Assembly (NCBI GenBank): GCA_937906995.1
Contig: CALESB010000011.1
Coordinates: forward strand, 1-33,331
From: an uncultured Sutterella sp.
GTDB taxonomy: Bacteria; Pseudomonadota; Gammaproteobacteria; Burkholderiales; Burkholderiaceae_F
Direction: 5' to 3'
DNA: 33,331 nucleotides
Shown: positions 30,250-33,331 of the stretch, one piece after another
Layout: every line of letters begins with the position of its first letter
Position numbering within the stretch: position 1 is the first letter of the stretch
The notes under the pieces: generated by a model
What the model saw: only the letters and a program-made list of their open reading frames with translations
Database searches by the model: none
Told to the model about the DNA's origin: nothing
Translations under genes and position numbers: made by a program

Positions 30250-31932
30250 ATGAACGAATATCCTTGGCTTGCTCAATATCCTAAAGGCATTCCTGCTGAG
30301 ATCAATGCTGACGAATTTCCTAGCATTCCTGCTGTTCTCGACAAAATTGTCAATAAGCGTCCTCAAGCACCCATTTTTACGAATATGGGTGTTACGCTAA
30401 CGGCTCAAGAAACGTTTGATATGTCTAACGACTTGGGTGCTTATCTACAATCTCTTCCCGGTATGCAAAAAGGCGATAGAGTCGCCATCATGATGCCCAA
30501 TCTTTTGCAATACCCCGTGTCCTTATTTGGGATTTTGCGAGCTGGCTTCATTGTCGTTAACGTCAATCCTTTGTACACAGCACGAGAGCTGGAACACCAA
30601 CTCAACGACTCTGGTGCAAAGGCCATCATTATTATTGAAAACTTCGCTAAAACTCTAGAGCGAGTTATTGACCGCACGCCTGTCAAACACGTTATTACGA
30701 CACAAGTCGGAGATCTTTTCCCATTTGCCAAGCGTCTCGTAGTCAACACCGTCATTAAACATGTTAAGAAAATGATTCCTCAGTGGAATCTTCCTCACGC
30801 AGTCGATTTCCGCCAAGCTTGTGCAAAGGGGCATGAACGTGGTTTAACACCTGTTGAACTTAACAACGAAGATATTGCTCTCTTGCAGTACACCGGTGGC
30901 ACTACGGGGGTATCTAAGGGCGCCATGTTAACGCATCGCAATGTTCTAGCCAATGTGATGCAAACTGGCACGTGGATTAGTCAAGCTTTTGAAGAATTTA
31001 AAGAAGTGGCAATGACGGCTTTACCTCTTTACCACATCTTTGCATGCACTGCCATGCTCTCATTTTTAAATTGGGGGGCTCGTAGTGTCTTGATTACCAA
31101 TCCCCGAGACATGAAGGGTTTGGTTAAAGAATGTCAACGCTGGAAATTCTCTATCTACACCGGCGTTAACACTCTCTACAACGCCTTGCTTAATGCTCCA
31201 GGCTTTAAAGAAGTGGATTTCTCTAATATCAAGATGAGCGTCGCTGGCGGCACACAAATTCAAAAAGTGGTTGCAGAACGATGGAAGGCAACAACAGGTT
31301 GCGCCATCATGGAATGCTATGGTTTAACAGAAACAAGCCCTGGTGTTTGTGGCAACCTCCCCGATAGTCCCTGGGATGGCTCTGTTGGTTACCCCATCTC
31401 CTCTACCGTTGTTTCGATTCGAGGAGAAGGCTTTAAAGATTTGGGCTACTGCGACGATCCTAGCCGTATTCCTGAGTTCACCGGTGAAATTTGTGTTAAA
31501 GGTCCTCAAGTCATGAAGGGCTATTGGAATCGCCCTGAAGAAACCGCTGGTGTATTCCGCGATGGATGGTTACGTACCGGTGACGTTGGTTATATGGACA
31601 TGAACGGCAAGATCACCATTACTGACCGTAAAAAAGACATGATTTTAGTCTCTGGCTTTAACGTCTATCCAAATGAGGTCGAGAGTGTTATTGCTTCTAT
31701 GCCTGGCGTCTTAGAGTGCGGTGTCGTCGGTGTTCCTCATGAGCGCTCTGGTGAAACCGTCAAGGCTGTTATTGTCTTGAAGGATCCCTCAATTACTAAG
31801 GACGATATCGTCAAATACTGCCGCACACAATTAACGGGTTATAAGATTCCACGCCAAATTGTCTTTGTGGATGCATTGCCCAAAACGGCCGTCGGCAAGA
31901 TTTTGCGTCGAGAATTAAAAGACATTAAATAG
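30250..31932 (+). CDS. fadD: Long-chain-fatty-acid--CoA ligase FadD
   Basis: FadD activates fatty acids to acyl-CoA via an acyl-AMP and couples uptake to use. The 560-aa product has the ATP motif YTGGTTGVSKGAMLTHRN, the AMP motif MECYGLTETSPG, the FadD signature DGWLRTGDVGYMDMNGKITI (with TDRKKDMILVSGFNVYPNEVE after it), and the C-terminal catalytic Lys in GKILRRELK. The frame is open from a TTG at 30238, but ATG 30250 with GGAAG just upstream is preferred (MNEYPWLAQYPKGIP). It could provide acyl-CoA for membrane lipids or degradation; no beta-oxidation genes are in the window. Confidence 0.95.
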   Translation: MNEYPWLAQYPKGIPAEINADEFPSIPAVLDKIVNKRPQAPIFTNMGVTLTAQETFDMSNDLGAYLQSLPGMQKGDRVAIMMPNLLQYPVSLFGILRAGFIVVNVNPLYTARELEHQLNDSGAKAIIIIENFAKTLERVIDRTPVKHVITTQVGDLFPFAKRLVVNTVIKHVKKMIPQWNLPHAVDFRQACAKGHERGLTPVELNNEDIALLQYTGGTTGVSKGAMLTHRNVLANVMQTGTWISQAFEEFKEVAMTALPLYHIFACTAMLSFLNWGARSVLITNPRDMKGLVKECQRWKFSIYTGVNTLYNALLNAPGFKEVDFSNIKMSVAGGTQIQKVVAERWKATTGCAIMECYGLTETSPGVCGNLPDSPWDGSVGYPISSTVVSIRGEGFKDLGYCDDPSRIPEFTGEICVKGPQVMKGYWNRPEETAGVFRDGWLRTGDVGYMDMNGKITITDRKKDMILVSGFNVYPNEVESVIASMPGVLECGVVGVPHERSGETVKAVIVLKDPSITKDDIVKYCRTQLTGYKIPRQIVFVDALPKTAVGKILRRELKDIK

Positions 31933-31943
31933 CCTCATCTTTC

Positions 31944-31980
31944 AAAAGCCACAGATAAAAATCTATGGCTTTTGTTTTTT
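31944..31980 (+). terminator. Terminator of fadD
   Basis: AAAAGCCA-c-AGAT pairs with ATCT-a-TGGCTTTT (31944-31973), followed by GTTTTTT. Confidence 0.88.
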
Positions 31981-32045
31981 CACTTTTTTTCGATCAATAC
32001 CCTTGAAATACAAGGGATTTACATTTAAGTTCTTAGTTTTTAACG

Positions 32046-32051
32046 TATAAT
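32046..32051 (+). promoter_or_regulatory. -10 box of hupB
   Basis: A perfect TATAAT, 44 nt before the hupB ATG. The best -35 candidates (TTTACA, CATTTA) are poorly spaced or weak. Confidence 0.5.
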
Positions 32052-32094
32052 TGCCTCAAATATTACTTTCCTACAATGTAAAGGAACCTTATTT

Positions 32095-32370
32095 ATGAAT
32101 AAGCAAGAACTCATTGCAATCGTTGCAGAAGAAAATGAAATCAGCAAGGCACAAGCTGCTCGCATCATCGATTCTATCTTTGATTCTATCGTGACGTCTG
32201 TTGCTAAGGGCGAAGGTTTTCAATTGATCGGTTTCGGTACGTTCAAGGCTGTCGAGCGTGCTGCTCGTCAAGGTCGTAATCCGGCCACCGGCGAAGAAAT
32301 TACCATTGATGCTTGCCGCATGCCGAAGTTTGTTGCTGGCGCTGCTTTCAAGGCTGCTGTTGCAAAATAA
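32095..32370 (+). CDS. hupB: DNA-binding protein HU
   Basis: HU is an abundant, nonspecific DNA-bending protein of the nucleoid. The 91-aa product begins MNKQELIAIVAEE and has the core FQLIGFGTFKAVERAAR, the DNA-arm GRNPATGEEI with the intercalating Pro, and KFVAGAAFKAAV at the end. GGAACC lies about 10 nt upstream of the ATG. Codon use is that of a highly expressed gene. Behind the stop is only a 5-bp hairpin (TGGAC-tatc-GTCCA) without T-run, and the right end of a TnpB element starts about 40 nt later. Confidence 0.96.
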   Translation: MNKQELIAIVAEENEISKAQAARIIDSIFDSIVTSVAKGEGFQLIGFGTFKAVERAARQGRNPATGEEITIDACRMPKFVAGAAFKAAVAK

Positions 32371-32409
32371 TTGGACTATCGTCCATAAGCCCCACAAATA
32401 ATACATGGG

Positions 32410-32516
32410 TTGACATCCACCCCTCACTGAAGTGAGAGGATTCCTACAGGTAGTGCATGGTTTTATGCCGTACACCACCTTCGGTGGGTTCCTGTTGCTG
32501 ACTAACTAACGTTAGT
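32410..32516 (-). ncRNA. Probable omegaRNA (TnpB guide RNA) scaffold and right end
   Basis: In IS605-type elements the 3' end of tnpB and the following right end are transcribed as the guide RNA of TnpB. Here this stretch holds a 14-bp palindrome at the tnpB stop (AACTAACGTTAGTT, 32504-32517), a CCACC/GGTGG hairpin (32475-32487), a GCAT/ATGC hairpin, and the terminal stem CTCACT/AGTGAG (32423-32436) enclosed by ATCC/GGAT. The guide would be the flanking host DNA beyond the end (about 32390-32409). Confidence 0.6.
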
Positions 32517-33331
32517 TCACTGGGCAGGCATCGAAGGGGCTGTCCGCCCCCGATTTAAGACATTAATCGCCCCTACCACATCAGCGTTGTTCGTGTAGCC
32601 ACATTGACGACACTCAAACTCCGCTTGCGTGGGGCGATTTTCTTTTTCACAATGGCCACAACTCGGGCACGTTTGACTTGTGTACGCAGGATTGACCTTT
32701 GCCACATAGCCTCCGTGCTTAAGTAGCGCCCACTCTAGACTTGAAACCAATTGATGAGGCGAAAACCGCAACATCGCTTTGTTTAAGCCTGACTTTTGTT
32801 TAACCCGTTGACCTGGCTCTTCTATCGTCCCCTTGGCACTTGCTGTCATATTACGTACTTTCAAATCCTCGACATAGACCATCCCGACCGTGCGTGCAAT
32901 GGCATTTGCCGTTTGTTGACAGAAATCCTTACGAATGTAGTGAAGTTTTTGATAGAGCTTTTGGACCTGCGCCTTCAAGCGTCGACGCTTGCGGCTGGGT
33001 TTTGTTTTATCAAAGGCTTGAGCCAAACCACACTTCGCCAACTGACGTCGCGCCTCGTAGTTATGGCTAAGAACCCTCTGCTTTTGAGCAATTTGCTTTT
33101 CTATAGCCTTGATGCGATCGGTATTGATTTGATAGACCTGACCATCTGAGGTAGTGACGGTTTGGGCAATGCCTAAATCGATCCCACACTCACCGGCAAG
33201 TGTTTCAAGCGGTTGGTAGTTTGTGATCAACTTCGTGATCACCGCAAACCACTTCGTCCCGTCACGCTTGATCGTTACTTGACGAACAAGTCCCTCGGCT
33301 GTGTCTCGACTTTTCCGATAACGCACAAACC
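32517..33331 (-). CDS. tnpB: RNA-guided endonuclease TnpB (IS605 OrfB), partial at the window edge
   Basis: The visible 271 or so residues are the C-terminal two thirds of TnpB; the frame is still open at the right edge, so the true start lies beyond 33331. A GTG at 33326 inside the frame is not taken as the start. The RuvC-like nuclease triad is present: the first Asp in CGIDLGIAQT, the Glu in VYVEDLKVRNM and the last Asp in NNADVVGAINVLNRG. The zinc ribbon CPSCGH...CRQCGY is complete. TnpB uses an RNA from the element's own end to cut DNA next to a short motif and so keeps the element in place. No frameshift or stop is visible in this part. Confidence 0.92.
   Translation of the reverse strand, partial: FVRYRKSRDTAEGLVRQVTIKRDGTKWFAVITKLITNYQPLETLAGECGIDLGIAQTVTTSDGQVYQINTDRIKAIEKQIAQKQRVLSHNYEARRQLAKCGLAQAFDKTKPSRKRRRLKAQVQKLYQKLHYIRKDFCQQTANAIARTVGMVYVEDLKVRNMTASAKGTIEEPGQRVKQKSGLNKAMLRFSPHQLVSSLEWALLKHGGYVAKVNPAYTSQTCPSCGHCEKENRPTQAEFECRQCGYTNNADVVGAINVLNRGRTAPSMPAQ

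Larger units (their letters stand above)
32409..33331 (-). mobile_element. IS200/IS605-type element, 3' part (runs off the right edge)
   Basis: The segment contains a tnpB gene followed by an end region. Its terminal hairpin (CTCACT/AGTGAG flanked by ATCC/GGAT and ending GGATGTCAA on the minus strand) is of the kind found at right ends of IS605-family elements. The right end is put near 32409-32411; the left end and any tnpA lie outside the window. Insertion is about 40 bp behind hupB and leaves that gene intact. No terminal inverted repeats or target duplication are expected for this family. Confidence 0.8.

Noticed and set aside
32796..33149. Plus-strand frames of 76 and 117 codons within the TnpB region
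   Set aside because: They are antisense to tnpB, whose nuclease motifs are clear, and show no family features.
1..33331. CRISPR array, prophage or biosynthetic cluster
   Set aside because: No regularly spaced direct repeats, cas, integrase, phage structural or large synthase genes are visible. The only mobile part is the TnpB element at the right edge.

Overview
The window reads as chromosomal DNA of a low-GC betaproteobacterium. The best guess is the Sutterellaceae branch of Burkholderiales. The grounds are a one-piece tmRNA with a betaproteobacterial-type tag (ANNKRFALAA), a second-type IF-1 with a basic C-terminal tail, the Pro-Arg-His tRNA cluster, the gyrA-serC-cmk-rpsA-ihfB order, a short OmpA without a beta-barrel domain, and signs of a menaquinone-based lifestyle (HemG present, ubiG absent from its usual place). 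The taxon is inferred, not proven.

Layout. 1-5.5 kb (mostly minus strand): folP-glmM, three tRNA genes (plus strand), htpX, lapB and infA. 5.67-6.04 kb: ssrA (tmRNA, plus). 6.1-8.4 kb (minus): a hotdog thioesterase and a YidE/AspT-type transporter. 8.5-10.9 kb (minus): a polar amino-acid ABC importer. 11.2-14.1 kb (minus): the methionine importer metN-metI-metQ, preceded by a previously unmarked 33-codon methionine-rich leader peptide and an intrinsic terminator. 14.3-16.7 kb (minus): proB-proA. 16.8-19.3 kb (minus): an unrecognised multi-pass transporter with an M20 amidohydrolase. 19.5-26.1 kb (minus): gyrA-serC-cmk-rpsA-ihfB. 26.3-32.4 kb (plus): an SAH/MTA-deaminase-like amidohydrolase, ompA, a Gph/MupP-like phosphatase, hemG, fadD and hupB. 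32.4 kb to the right edge (minus): the 3' part of an IS200/IS605-type element, with tnpB and its probable omegaRNA/right end.

Most of the window is housekeeping. The strongest candidate for something new is the region 13.88-14.14 kb. It holds a promoter, a small ORF with six Met codons within eleven residues near its end, mutually exclusive hairpins overlapping its stop codon, and a 13-bp intrinsic terminator with a U-tract, all about 110 nt before metN. This has the architecture of classical translation-dependent attenuation (as in trp, his or leu leaders), here apparently sensing charged tRNA-Met to control methionine uptake.

Other points of interest are operator-like palindromes in front of the two uncharacterised import operons, gene-order losses (no aromatic block between serC and cmk; no ubiG beside the phosphatase; no ftsH beside folP-glmM), a HemG-type protoporphyrinogen oxidase, and a TnpB element inserted about 40 bp behind hupB.
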